Shown here in pieces: positions 1 through 6,820 of a stretch of DNA of 18,892 nucleotides; position 1 is the first letter of the stretch; every line of letters begins with the position of its first letter. The stretch lies in contig JBGPHT010000148.1 in NCBI GenBank assembly GCA_041484525.1, positions 1 to 18,892 of the forward strand, in the 5' to 3' direction. The notes under the pieces were generated by a model that was given only the letters and a program-made list of their open reading frames with translations, was not told where the DNA came from and did no database searches. The position numbers and the translations under genes are program-made. This DNA comes from JBGPHT01 sp041484525. Lineage in GTDB: Bacteria; Acidobacteriota; Terriglobia; Bryobacterales; Bryobacteraceae.

Positions 1-138
1 GTGACAGGAAGGCTTACCACATTTGCGGAAACGAGCGACCAAGGAACCCGGGCGCATTTCGCCGATCCGGGCGAGTTGGGATTTCAACTGGTCGCGTTGA
101 GCGAGCAGAGCGTTCCGGTCAGGAGAAGTAGATCGCCT
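1..138 (-). pseudogene. DUF6788-like mobile-element gene, 5' part, frameshifted, runs off left edge
   Basis: On the minus strand, codons from about 130 downwards read RDQLKSQLARIGEMRPGFLG, the helical N-terminus seen in short DUF6788-type proteins that usually sit beside transposases. Near position 28 the frame breaks; in the next frame the sequence continues as RKCGKPSCH, the cysteine motif that directly follows in this family. One extra base in the ttccgc stretch explains the break. There is no in-frame ATG, so the start is uncertain (a TTG or an upstream non-standard codon). Only about 45 codons lie in the window. The family link is recalled from its motifs; the frameshift and motifs are visible directly. 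It is probably the edge of a decayed insertion. Confidence 0.55.
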
Positions 139-144
139 GACAGC

Positions 145-172
145 ATTATATACTGTCGGAAGTCGAGCCCAA
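145..172 (-). promoter_or_regulatory. sigma70-like promoter for the leftward mobile-element gene
   Basis: The minus strand has a perfect TATAAT (145-150) and TTGGGC (167-172, 4 of 6 matches to TTGACA) with a 16-base spacer, pointing at the DUF6788-like gene. The -10 lies in a small dyad, GACAG at 139-143 and CTGTC at 153-157. Function is inferred. Confidence 0.4.
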
Positions 173-183
173 CCTACGCCCCA

Positions 184-699
184 ATGCTCGTTAACGGGTT
201 TCCATCATTCTGCGGTCGTGCACCCCCGATGCCGCCGGGCCTGGAGACCAGCGCCATCGATCTGGTATCTTCGGATTACGCCATCGATGCCGTAGCCCAT
301 CTGTTCGCCGCGCGATTCCGGCCGGGCGAGACCAATCACATCGTGGCTCAGGAGAGCGACCTGGTTCCCTTGCCCGAATTCCTGGACCTTACCGCGGAGT
401 TATTTGGACGTTACGACCGGCGCTGGAAATTGCGTGCCGTGGCTACGCCGCCGATCGTACCGCTGCCTACATTCCGGCTGCTCGAGCGATCGGTGGAGAA
501 AGCCGGCAGCCCGATACTGCCCCAGGTGGTCCGTGCCACGGGAGCGTTCGTTCCGCAGCTTTGCTATCCCAAGCGGTTCGATGCCGCCAACACGCGCCGA
601 GGACTGCGTGGCTGCGGTGTGCCGCCGCGGGCGCTGCGCGATTTTTATCCGGCCGTGATCCGATATTGCCTGCGGATGCGATGGGGTGCGGAAGCGTGA
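184..699 (+). pseudogene. SDR/thioester-reductase-like C-terminal remnant
   Basis: From about 235 on, the product reads AIDLVSSDYAIDAVAHLF, close to the lDlvPvDyvadAivhL segment found in the second half of NAD-dependent thioester reductases and fatty acyl reductases, and ends in a basic RYCLRMRWG tail. The Rossmann GxxGxxG and the Tyr-Lys catalytic segment that should precede it are absent; instead the same frame runs leftward into the mobile-element sequence. The gene therefore looks cut at its 5' side, with the junction between about 150 and 230. An ATG at 184 could start a 171-residue fragment. The stop is one base before the ATG of carrier protein 1, so the intact gene probably led the downstream operon and may have released the carrier-bound product as an aldehyde. 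Family call is moderately sure; function of the remnant is doubtful. Confidence 0.5.
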
Positions 700-700
700 C

Positions 701-967
701 ATGGCAGACGCCACCGCCAAAGAGTTTCAGCACGACTTGGCCCGCTTCATTAAAGAACTGGCGGCCGGCCACCCCCGTCCCATCCGCAGCACCACTCGTT
801 TGTTCGAGAGCGGTGTCATGGATTCGTACAAAGTGCTCGACCTCATCTCGTACCTGGAAACCAGGCTGCGCATCCCCATCCCGGACGAGAGGGTTACGCT
901 GGAGAATTTCCGTTCCATCAGGGCGATGACCGATGCATTCTGGAAACCAACAACAGCCGGCCGCTGA
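701..967 (+). CDS. acyl/aminoacyl carrier protein 1
   Basis: An 88-residue protein with the carrier-protein pattern: an acidic helical fold and the phosphopantetheine site GVMDSYKVLDLI, with Ser42 as the likely attachment residue, followed by LETRLRIPIP, which matches the region after the second helix in stand-alone ACPs. ATG 701 is preferred over an in-frame GTG at 686 because GGAAG lies about six bases upstream. It starts one base after the reductase remnant stop and overlaps the ligase gene by 35 bases. In characterised systems, stand-alone carrier proteins encoded next to SerRS-like ligases are their substrates, so this is inferred to be the amino-acid acceptor. The Asp-Ser lacks the common following Leu, which is acceptable in this group. 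Confidence 0.85.
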   Translation: MADATAKEFQHDLARFIKELAAGHPRPIRSTTRLFESGVMDSYKVLDLISYLETRLRIPIPDERVTLENFRSIRAMTDAFWKPTTAGR

Positions 968-1790
968 CGCGCTGACGGCCCTTCTGATCGAGCGCGGATG
1001 GTTATCCGTCAACGGTCCTGGGTTGATCAGTTGCGCCGGACCCTTTCAGGCACTGTGCGCATATTTCGACGGCGCGTTCGCCGCCCTCGCCCGGCGCCGC
1101 GGCGCCCGGCCGCACGACTATCCCGGAATCATCTCGCGCCAGTTGCTCGATCGGCTGGAGTACTTCGCGTCTTTTCCGGGAGTAGCGACGAGCGCGGGCG
1201 AGAGTCACGTGCTGTCGCCGGCCATCTGCTACCACACGTACGCTTTCCTCGAAGGCCGCGAGCTGGAGGAGCACCCTTATCGAATTACCGCCTGCGGCCG
1301 CTGCTGCCGGTATGAAGGCGAGCAGTTGACGCGCTCGCCCGAGCGCCTATGGGACTTCACCATGCGCGAAATCGTATTCTTCGGTTCCGACTCCGAGGTG
1401 TCACGCGAGCGTGGCTTGCTGGTGCGGACCGTGGGACGTTGGCTCTCGCAGGTGGGAATGGCCGCAGAGGCCGTGGCCGCCACCGATTCGTTTTTCCTCG
1501 GCCCGTCCCGGGGTAAGTTCCTGCTGCAAAAGTTGAAGCAACTGAAACACGAACTGCGCGCGCCCATCGGCGATGGGGCTGATCTGGCCATCGCCTCCTT
1601 TAATCACCACGAGAATTTCTTCACTCGCCGGATGAACATCAAGTTCGTGGACGGCACGCCCGCCGCCAGCGGTTGCGTCGGGTTCGGAATCGAGCGGTGG
1701 AGCTATGCGTTCCTCAGCCAGAACGGCCTGGAAATCGAACGCTGGCCGGAGCCGGTGCGGCGTTTCGTATCGCGTCATGCGGTTGGTTAA
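933..1790 (+). CDS. amino acid:[carrier protein] ligase, class II aaRS-like
   Basis: A 285-residue protein resembling the truncated SerRS homologues that activate an amino acid with ATP and load it on a carrier protein rather than on tRNA. Visible are a motif 2 region (CRYEG at 125-129, Arg126 and Glu128; then RLWDFTMREIVFFG at 138-151) and motif 3 (GCVGFGIERW at 247-256, Arg255 the motif 3 arginine). The family binds Zn through Cys-Glu-Cys; Cys121/Cys124/Cys125 and Cys248 are candidates here. It is much shorter than SerRS (over 400 residues) and lacks the N-terminal tRNA-binding coiled coil. Bradyrhizobium enzymes of this type use glycine or alanine; the amino acid used here cannot be read from sequence. 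The gene overlaps carrier protein 1 upstream and the methyltransferase gene downstream, so the three are probably translationally coupled. Confidence 0.82.
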   Translation: MHSGNQQQPAADALTALLIERGWLSVNGPGLISCAGPFQALCAYFDGAFAALARRRGARPHDYPGIISRQLLDRLEYFASFPGVATSAGESHVLSPAICYHTYAFLEGRELEEHPYRITACGRCCRYEGEQLTRSPERLWDFTMREIVFFGSDSEVSRERGLLVRTVGRWLSQVGMAAEAVAATDSFFLGPSRGKFLLQKLKQLKHELRAPIGDGADLAIASFNHHENFFTRRMNIKFVDGTPAASGCVGFGIERWSYAFLSQNGLEIERWPEPVRRFVSRHAVG

Positions 1791-2607
1791 CCAGACCCGG
1801 TATTCCGATTCCATTCCCAGGCGACTGCTCAAGGAGAAGGTCTATCTGCTGCCGCTCTATTACCTGGCGCTCCTGAGCGATCTGGCGAAAGAGGGAATGG
1901 AGAACTCCGGCAGCTACCGTTTTGCCGATCACATCTACCGCGCCCGACCTTCGGGGCGGCTGGGTGTGGGCGCCCTGGTCGACCGCGCACTGCTGTCGCT
2001 GCCGGCCTGCCGCTCCTTCCGCAATCGCTATCTTCATTCGCGCGACCAGATTTTGGAATACGTCAGATCCACGGCGCGCGACGAGTACCGCATCCTCTCG
2101 GCGCCCTGCGGCATTCCCCGCGATCTTCTGGAGGCGGCCGTATTCCTGCGCCGCACCGACCCTTCGCGGATCGAGAAGACGCGATTCTACGGCCTGGATA
2201 TCGATCCCGCGGCCCTGGCCGACGCCCGCAGCCTGGCCGCAGCGGACAGAGTCTCGGGTTTCGAATTCATCCGCGCGGACGCCTTCGATCGAAATGCGTA
2301 TCCCCCGGAACTCGACGTTGTGACCAGCTCGGGCTTCGCCGAGTTCCTGGAAGACGAAGACCTGATCCGCTTCTATGCCGTGTGTCACGGCGCGCTCCGC
2401 CCGGGTGGAATGCTCATCACTTCCGCCTCTGTGCGCCACCGTATCGCGGACTACATGCTCACCAACCTGGCGGAACTGCTCACGCATTATCGGGATGAGG
2501 CCGCGCTCGATCGCATCTTTTCACGTACGCCCTTTCGCGATGTAGTGATGCGCCGCGACCCAGTCGGCTATCAGATCCTGATCGAGGCGAAGTGTCAGGA
2601 TGGGTGA
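1777..2607 (+). CDS. class I SAM-dependent methyltransferase
   Basis: A 276-residue protein with a Rossmann methyltransferase core in its second half: motif I RILSAPCGIPRD (105-116), an acidic ribose-binding strand FYGLDIDP (137-144), FEFIRADAFD (162-171) and motif IV/post with DVVTSSGFAEFLEDEDL (180-196), followed by LRPGGMLITS. The first 100 residues are helical and probably form the substrate cap. ATG 1777 lies within the end of the ligase gene (14-base overlap) and is preferred over the longer upstream extension, which falls wholly inside the ligase coding sequence. The substrate is not evident; by context it could methylate the carrier-bound amino acid (N-, O- or C-methylation) or the released product. 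Confidence 0.8.
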   Translation: MRLVNQTRYSDSIPRRLLKEKVYLLPLYYLALLSDLAKEGMENSGSYRFADHIYRARPSGRLGVGALVDRALLSLPACRSFRNRYLHSRDQILEYVRSTARDEYRILSAPCGIPRDLLEAAVFLRRTDPSRIEKTRFYGLDIDPAALADARSLAAADRVSGFEFIRADAFDRNAYPPELDVVTSSGFAEFLEDEDLIRFYAVCHGALRPGGMLITSASVRHRIADYMLTNLAELLTHYRDEAALDRIFSRTPFRDVVMRRDPVGYQILIEAKCQDG

Positions 2608-2624
2608 GTTCTTCGGGCGGGGAT

Positions 2625-3359
2625 ATGATTTACGATCGTTATCTGAAGCTCACGGAATCCGATCGGTGGGAATTGGAGGGCGACATTCCGTGGGCGCAGA
2701 TCGATTGCGAAATGGCCCTGACGCAACCGGACGTGCTCGATAAGCTGCGCAGCGCCGCGCTGATCGAGTCCTACGCGCCCATGTTCGCGCTGAAGAGCCT
2801 GAGCCTATGGTGGGAGAGCGTGGAGGAGTCGGCCATCGCTTCCATTCAGTTTTTCGAGGAATACAAACACTACCATGCGTTGAGGCGCTATCTCGATGCC
2901 GTCGGGATGGAGATTCCGGAGCGCGAGGTGATCGAAGTGCGGCAGCGCAATTTCGGTTTGCCTTACGGCGATCGCGCGCGGCACCTCGCCAATTACATGA
3001 TCTCGGAACACTTCACCGCGCACTTCTACAAACGACTTCTGGAGCAGGCGAAGGAGCCGGTGTTGTGCGTCCTCCTGAATTTCCTGATCCGCGACGAATT
3101 TCGCCACGCCAGCGTGTTCTATTCGCTCCTGGAGCGGCGGCTGGAACTGGAGCCGTCCACCCGCGAAGCCATCATCGACGAGGTCCTGCACTTTCGCCAT
3201 CAGGGCGCCGACGTTGTGGGCGAAGCCATGCCGATCGCGCAGAAGAATGACTTTCAAACTATTCTCAGCTTGTGGAAGAAAGTCGAACACCTGACCGGCG
3301 TCAGCCTTCGGGAATATCGCAAGGGCCTCATCCAGGCCGCTGCGCAGACTTCCGCATGA
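2625..3359 (+). CDS. ferritin-like diiron protein, acyl-ACP desaturase-like
   Basis: A 244-residue mainly helical protein carrying two ExxH motifs, EYKH (Glu79, His82) and EFRH (Glu158, His161), plus Glu128 in ISEHFTAHF and an earlier Glu (Glu49 most likely). Spacing of 49 and 30 residues between the later ligands is close to that of plant-type acyl-ACP desaturases, and the HALRRYLDAVG and LNFLIRDEFRHAS contexts fit that group. Such enzymes use O2 at a diiron centre to desaturate or hydroxylate carrier-bound acyl chains. Here the likely substrate is an aminoacyl- or acyl-carrier protein, an inference from the operon. ATG 2625 follows GGGCGGGG; a GTG at 2592 inside the methyltransferase gene is the alternative start. 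The stop overlaps the next ATG as ATGA. An AurF-like N-oxygenase role is a weaker alternative. Confidence 0.72.
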   Translation: MIYDRYLKLTESDRWELEGDIPWAQIDCEMALTQPDVLDKLRSAALIESYAPMFALKSLSLWWESVEESAIASIQFFEEYKHYHALRRYLDAVGMEIPEREVIEVRQRNFGLPYGDRARHLANYMISEHFTAHFYKRLLEQAKEPVLCVLLNFLIRDEFRHASVFYSLLERRLELEPSTREAIIDEVLHFRHQGADVVGEAMPIAQKNDFQTILSLWKKVEHLTGVSLREYRKGLIQAAAQTSA

Positions 3360-3873
3360 GCGGCATCCTCCCCGACGACGAACTCTGGGCGCTCAGCTAT
3401 TATCGGGCCTCCGAGTTGGCCGGCGCGCTGCTGTTCGGACGCTTGGCACGCAGTACCGCGGATGACGAGCTGGCGGTTTTTCTGACGGAGCATTTCGCCG
3501 AAGAGGCGCGCCACGCCTGGCTTTGGACCGATACCATCCGACGGCTCGGCCACGTTCCAGTGCGCATCCGGGAGACCTACCAATCGCGCTACGCGCGCGC
3601 CATCGGCATTCCGGCCAGCGTTTGGCGGAGGGGCTTCTGTTGACGCAGATTTTCGAAGAGCGGATCTACTGTCATTTCACCCGTCACCTCCAGCGCCCGC
3701 ATGTACATGATGTCGTGAAGGCGACGTTCGAGACCATGCTCGAAGATGAGCGCGGGCATCTGGAATGGGTGGCGAAGCGTCTGTCACGATATGAGGCCGA
3801 GGGGCAAACGCACTTGCCTGCGTTGGGCGAAGAATATCGCGAGATGGACCGGCGGATCTCGCGGAAGCGATAG
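3356..3873 (+). pseudogene. second ferritin-like diiron protein, broken by a one-base deletion
   Basis: From ATG 3356 (ATGA overlap with the previous gene) the first 90 codons give a helical protein with Glu20 in YYRASELAG and an ExxH motif EARH (Glu50, His53). The frame stops at 3643, but from about 3620 the next frame continues with EGLLLTQIFEERIYCHF and LEDERGHLEW, supplying the third ligand (FEER) and the second ExxH (ERGH). Together they form one about 172-residue protein with a full E/ExxH/E/ExxH diiron set. The break needs one base restored near ggcggaggggc (3624-3634). No standard slippery heptamer with a clear structure was seen, so sequencing error or a recent mutation is more likely than programmed frameshifting. 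It probably acts with the preceding diiron protein on the same carrier-bound substrate. Confidence 0.65.
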
Positions 3874-3913
3874 AGTACGAGAGCCGCTTGTGGGATTTTC
3901 TCGGGATGACGCG

Positions 3914-4147
3914 ATGAAGACGACGCGCCAGCGGATTCTGGATATCGCGGCCGAAGGCCTGGGAATCTCCGCTGCGGAGATCCAGCCGGAAGCGCCCTGG
4001 GAGGAGTACGGCGGTGATTCGCTGGCGATCGTCGAGATGGTGCTCACCGTTAAAGAAGACTTCGGGATCACACTCAAGACGTCGGAATTGACGGATCTGA
4101 AGTGTCTGGACGATCTGGTCCGCCTGGTCCAGCGGCGGCTTGAGTAA
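3914..4147 (+). CDS. acyl carrier protein 2
   Basis: A 77-residue stand-alone carrier protein with the classic site YGGDSLAIVEM; Ser36 should carry phosphopantetheine. Helix 1 (TRQRILDIAAEGLGI) and the C-terminal CLDDLVRLVQRRL are typical. It is clearly different from carrier protein 1 (DSYK site), so the operon has two distinct carriers. It begins 40 bases after the broken diiron gene and is the last gene before a terminator-like stem. ATG 3914 is chosen because the reading frame upstream overlaps the preceding gene and the protein starts just before helix 1. Which acyl group it carries is unknown. Confidence 0.86.
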   Translation: MKTTRQRILDIAAEGLGISAAEIQPEAPWEEYGGDSLAIVEMVLTVKEDFGITLKTSELTDLKCLDDLVRLVQRRLE

Positions 4148-4162
4148 GGTCGCAGCGGTTCT

Positions 4163-4188
4163 GCCAAGCGTTAGCTTACGGCACTTTT
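4163..4188 (+). terminator. possible intrinsic terminator after the carrier-protein operon
   Basis: GCCAAGC (4163-4169), loop GTTA, then GCTT-AC-GGC (4174-4182) form a seven-pair stem with a two-base bulge, followed by acTTTT. It sits 16 bases after the carrier protein 2 stop and before deoB. The bulge and short T-run make it modest. Confidence 0.35.
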
Positions 4189-4216
4189 CCCGCCGCGTCT
4201 GTTACATTCGAATATT

Positions 4217-5383
4217 GTGTTCCCACGCGTAATCTGGATCGTGCTCGACAGTGTCGGGATCGGCGCCATGCCCGATGCCGCCAGCTTCCACGACGACCCG
4301 GGCGCCGATACCCTCGGGAACATTGCGCGTTTGCGCGGTCTCAAACTGCCGAACCTCGAGCGCCTCGGCCTCGGCAACATCAAGCCCCTCACCGGCATTG
4401 CGCCATCCGACGCGCCCACGGCAGCCTATGGCCATTGCGCTCTAGCCTCGCCCGGAAAGGACACGACCACCGGCCATTGGGAAATGGCCGGCATCCATCT
4501 CGACCGCCCGTTTCCTCTCTTTCCCCACGGCTTTCCTCCCGCGATCATGCAGGAGTTCGAGCGCTGTATCGGGCGCAGTTCGCTCGGCAACAAGGCCGCT
4601 TCCGGCACCGAAATAATCCAGGAACTCGGCGTCGAGCACATGCGCACCGGCTCGCCCATCGTATACACCTCGGCCGACAGCGTGTTCCAGGTGGCGGCGC
4701 ATGAAGAGGTCATCCCGCTCTGGGAGTTGTACAAGATCTGCGAGACGGCGCGCGGCATTCTGCGCGGTCCGTACGAGGTCGGCCGCGTGATCGCGCGCCC
4801 ATTCGCCGGTACGCCGGGCAACTTCACCCGCACCGCCAACCGCCACGATTACGCAGTGCCGCCGCCTAAAGGAATGTTGCTCGATCGACTCGAGGAGCGC
4901 GGCGTACTCGTCCACAGCGTGGGGAAGATCTTCGATGTGTTCCTGGGACGTGGTATTCGCGAATCTTCCAAGACCAAGAACAATGCGGATGGAATGGCCA
5001 AGACTCTCGAAGCCATGAAGGACATGGCGCAGGGTCTGATCTTCGTCAATCTGGTCGATTTCGACCAGCAGTACGGGCATCGCAACGACATCGAAGGCTA
5101 CGCCTGCGCGCTCGAGGAATTCGACGCCTGGCTGCCTGAATTCCAGGAAACGCTGCGCGCCACCGACCTCGCGATTTTCACTGCCGACCACGGCTGCGAC
5201 CCGACTACGCCGGGCACCGATCACACGCGCGAATACGTGCCTCTCCTCGTCTTCGGCGCCAACGTGCAGCCGGGTGTGAACCTCGGACTGCGCGCCAGCC
5301 TTTCCGATATCGGCCAGACTGTGGCCGCGAATTTCGGCGCCTCCCTGACTCACGGCGCCAGCTTTCTACCGCAAATCTTATGA
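4217..5383 (+). CDS. deoB: phosphopentomutase
   Basis: A 388-residue protein of normal length for this family. It interconverts ribose 1-phosphate and ribose 5-phosphate (and the deoxyribose forms) in nucleoside salvage, using two Mn ions and a phosphothreonine. The N-terminal VIWIVLDSVGIGAMPDA holds metal ligand Asp11; GADTLGN follows; PGKDTTTGHWEMAG carries catalytic Thr85; the C-terminal FTADHGCDPTTPGTDHTRE supplies the remaining metal ligands. The start is GTG 4217 (MFPRVIW), with no clear Shine-Dalgarno sequence upstream (ttcgaatatt), so weak or leaderless initiation is possible. It overlaps tpiA by ATGA, so the two are co-translated. Confidence 0.95.
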   Translation: MFPRVIWIVLDSVGIGAMPDAASFHDDPGADTLGNIARLRGLKLPNLERLGLGNIKPLTGIAPSDAPTAAYGHCALASPGKDTTTGHWEMAGIHLDRPFPLFPHGFPPAIMQEFERCIGRSSLGNKAASGTEIIQELGVEHMRTGSPIVYTSADSVFQVAAHEEVIPLWELYKICETARGILRGPYEVGRVIARPFAGTPGNFTRTANRHDYAVPPPKGMLLDRLEERGVLVHSVGKIFDVFLGRGIRESSKTKNNADGMAKTLEAMKDMAQGLIFVNLVDFDQQYGHRNDIEGYACALEEFDAWLPEFQETLRATDLAIFTADHGCDPTTPGTDHTREYVPLLVFGANVQPGVNLGLRASLSDIGQTVAANFGASLTHGASFLPQIL

Positions 5384-6129
5384 GAAAACCTGTCATGGCG
5401 GGCAATTGGAAAATGTACAAGACCCCCGCCGAAACCACTCAATTCTTCGAGAGATTCCGGCCGCTGGTCGAGCAATCGGAGCATTGCGAGATCGTGATCT
5501 GTCCCCCCTTCACGAGTCTCGCGGCGGCCGTCGATGCAACCAAAGGCTCGCGCATCCGCGTGGGCGCGCAGAATATCGCCTGGGCCAAGGATGGCGCCTT
5601 CACCGGCGAAATCTCCGGCCCTATGATCCAGGCCGTGGGCGCCACGCACGCCATCATCGGCCACAGCGAGCGCCGCCAGTATTTCTGCGAGACCGATGAG
5701 ACGGTCCTCAAGCGAACCCAGGCCGCGCTCGAATTCGGACTGACCCCGATCGTATGCATTGGCGAGCGTTTGGAACACCGCGAGAGCGGCAACACCGAGG
5801 CCGTACTGGTGGCGCAATGCGAGAAGGGAATCGCCGGTTTGACGGACCAAGAGTTCGCGAAGATTGTGATTGCCTACGAGCCCGTCTGGGCCATCGGCAC
5901 CGGGAAAACGGCCACGCCCGAGATGGCGGCCGACGCGCACCGCGCCATCCGCACGCAGGTGCGCCGGAAATTCGGCAAAGATGCCGGTGACGCCATCCGC
6001 ATCCTATACGGCGGCAGCGTCAAGCCGGACAATACGAAGATCCTGATGGCGCAGCCCGAAATCGACGGCGTGCTGGTCGGCGGCGCAAGCCTCGACCCGG
6101 TATCGTTCGCCGCGATCGTTAATTTTTAG
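5380..6129 (+). CDS. tpiA: triosephosphate isomerase
   Basis: A 249-residue TIM-barrel enzyme of standard length that interconverts dihydroxyacetone phosphate and glyceraldehyde 3-phosphate in glycolysis and gluconeogenesis. The catalytic set is complete: Asn9 and Lys11 in AGNWKMYK, His95 in AIIGHSERRQ, and Glu167 in AYEPVWAIGTGK (which also contains the flexible loop 6), plus ILYGGSVKPDN and GVLVGGASL for phosphate binding. It starts at the ATGA shared with the deoB stop. Its last 11 bases overlap the 3' end of the convergent PEP-CTERM gene, so no terminator fits between them. Confidence 0.97.
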   Translation: MRKPVMAGNWKMYKTPAETTQFFERFRPLVEQSEHCEIVICPPFTSLAAAVDATKGSRIRVGAQNIAWAKDGAFTGEISGPMIQAVGATHAIIGHSERRQYFCETDETVLKRTQAALEFGLTPIVCIGERLEHRESGNTEAVLVAQCEKGIAGLTDQEFAKIVIAYEPVWAIGTGKTATPEMAADAHRAIRTQVRRKFGKDAGDAIRILYGGSVKPDNTKILMAQPEIDGVLVGGASLDPVSFAAIVNF

Positions 6130-6724
6130 CTTTCACGGCGCTACGCCGGCGGTACTGGATCGCCGCCACGCAACCCACACCCGCTAACAATAGGCCGAAG
6201 GTCGCCGGTTCGGGTGCCACTTCATCGCCCAAGACCACGGTGTTGGTGTCGTAAGAATAGTACGGATTTGGTTGGACCAACACCGGGCGCACGAACTGCA
6301 GGCTGATGCTGTGGCTTGCGCCGTCGCTCAAGAAGCCGTAATCCAAAAGAGTGAACTTCACCTGGCCCTCACCCAAGCCGCTGAAATCGTATCCCGCCAC
6401 CGGCATCTTGTCAATCGCCACCTCAGCGATTCCGGTGTCGCGACCGGGCACCGTGCTGCCCTGCACCGTCATGTTTAACTCAAGCAACGACTGTCCTGAG
6501 GGAGCCTTGAACACCGTCGACTGGTTCTCGCCATCTGTGAAAAGCGATACAACCGTCGGCATGGTCGTTCCCAGCGCGTTCCTCATTGCTGTGAATGCTG
6601 CCCAGCCGTTCGGGGTGCTTGGGTCAAAGCCACCGTTGAAGAGAACCTGGTTCGGCCAAGCCACGCCCGCGGCAAGGGAGAGGGTCAGTAACAGAGCACG
6701 AGCAGCGGCGACTCCGAACGTCAT
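6119..6724 (-). CDS. secreted PEP-CTERM sorting-domain protein
   Basis: A 201-residue exported protein. The N-terminus (ARALLLTLSLAAGVAWPNQ) is a signal peptide. The last 31 residues form a PEP-CTERM sorting signal: the PEP motif at 171-173, a hydrophobic stretch FGLLLAGVGCVAAI, and a basic RRR cluster. In this system exosortase recognises and processes the tail; no exosortase is in the window. The central part (Asn/Gly/Thr rich, GFDPSTPNGWAAF, VAIDKMPVAGYDFSGLGEG) looks like a beta-rich extracellular domain, with the NGGFDP-GW start common in PEP-CTERM proteins, but has no recognised activity. The gene is convergent with tpiA, overlapping by 11 bases. Confidence 0.85.
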   Translation of the reverse strand: MTFGVAAARALLLTLSLAAGVAWPNQVLFNGGFDPSTPNGWAAFTAMRNALGTTMPTVVSLFTDGENQSTVFKAPSGQSLLELNMTVQGSTVPGRDTGIAEVAIDKMPVAGYDFSGLGEGQVKFTLLDYGFLSDGASHSISLQFVRPVLVQPNPYYSYDTNTVVLGDEVAPEPATFGLLLAGVGCVAAIQYRRRSAVKAKN

Positions 6725-6820
6725 GTCTCACGATAGGGTGGAGCGCCCTGGCCGACAATACCAGCTAGAAGGGGTGATGTGCGGAAGGCCACCCCAGTGC
6801 GGTTCGCAGCGTACTTTGTC

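Noticed and set aside
933..1790. Seryl-tRNA synthetase
   Set aside because: Too short, lacks the tRNA-binding N-terminal arm, and is next to a carrier protein gene.
3600..3660. Programmed -1 frameshift in the second diiron gene
   Set aside because: No slippery heptamer in the zero frame or downstream stem was evident; similar one-base losses occur elsewhere in the window.
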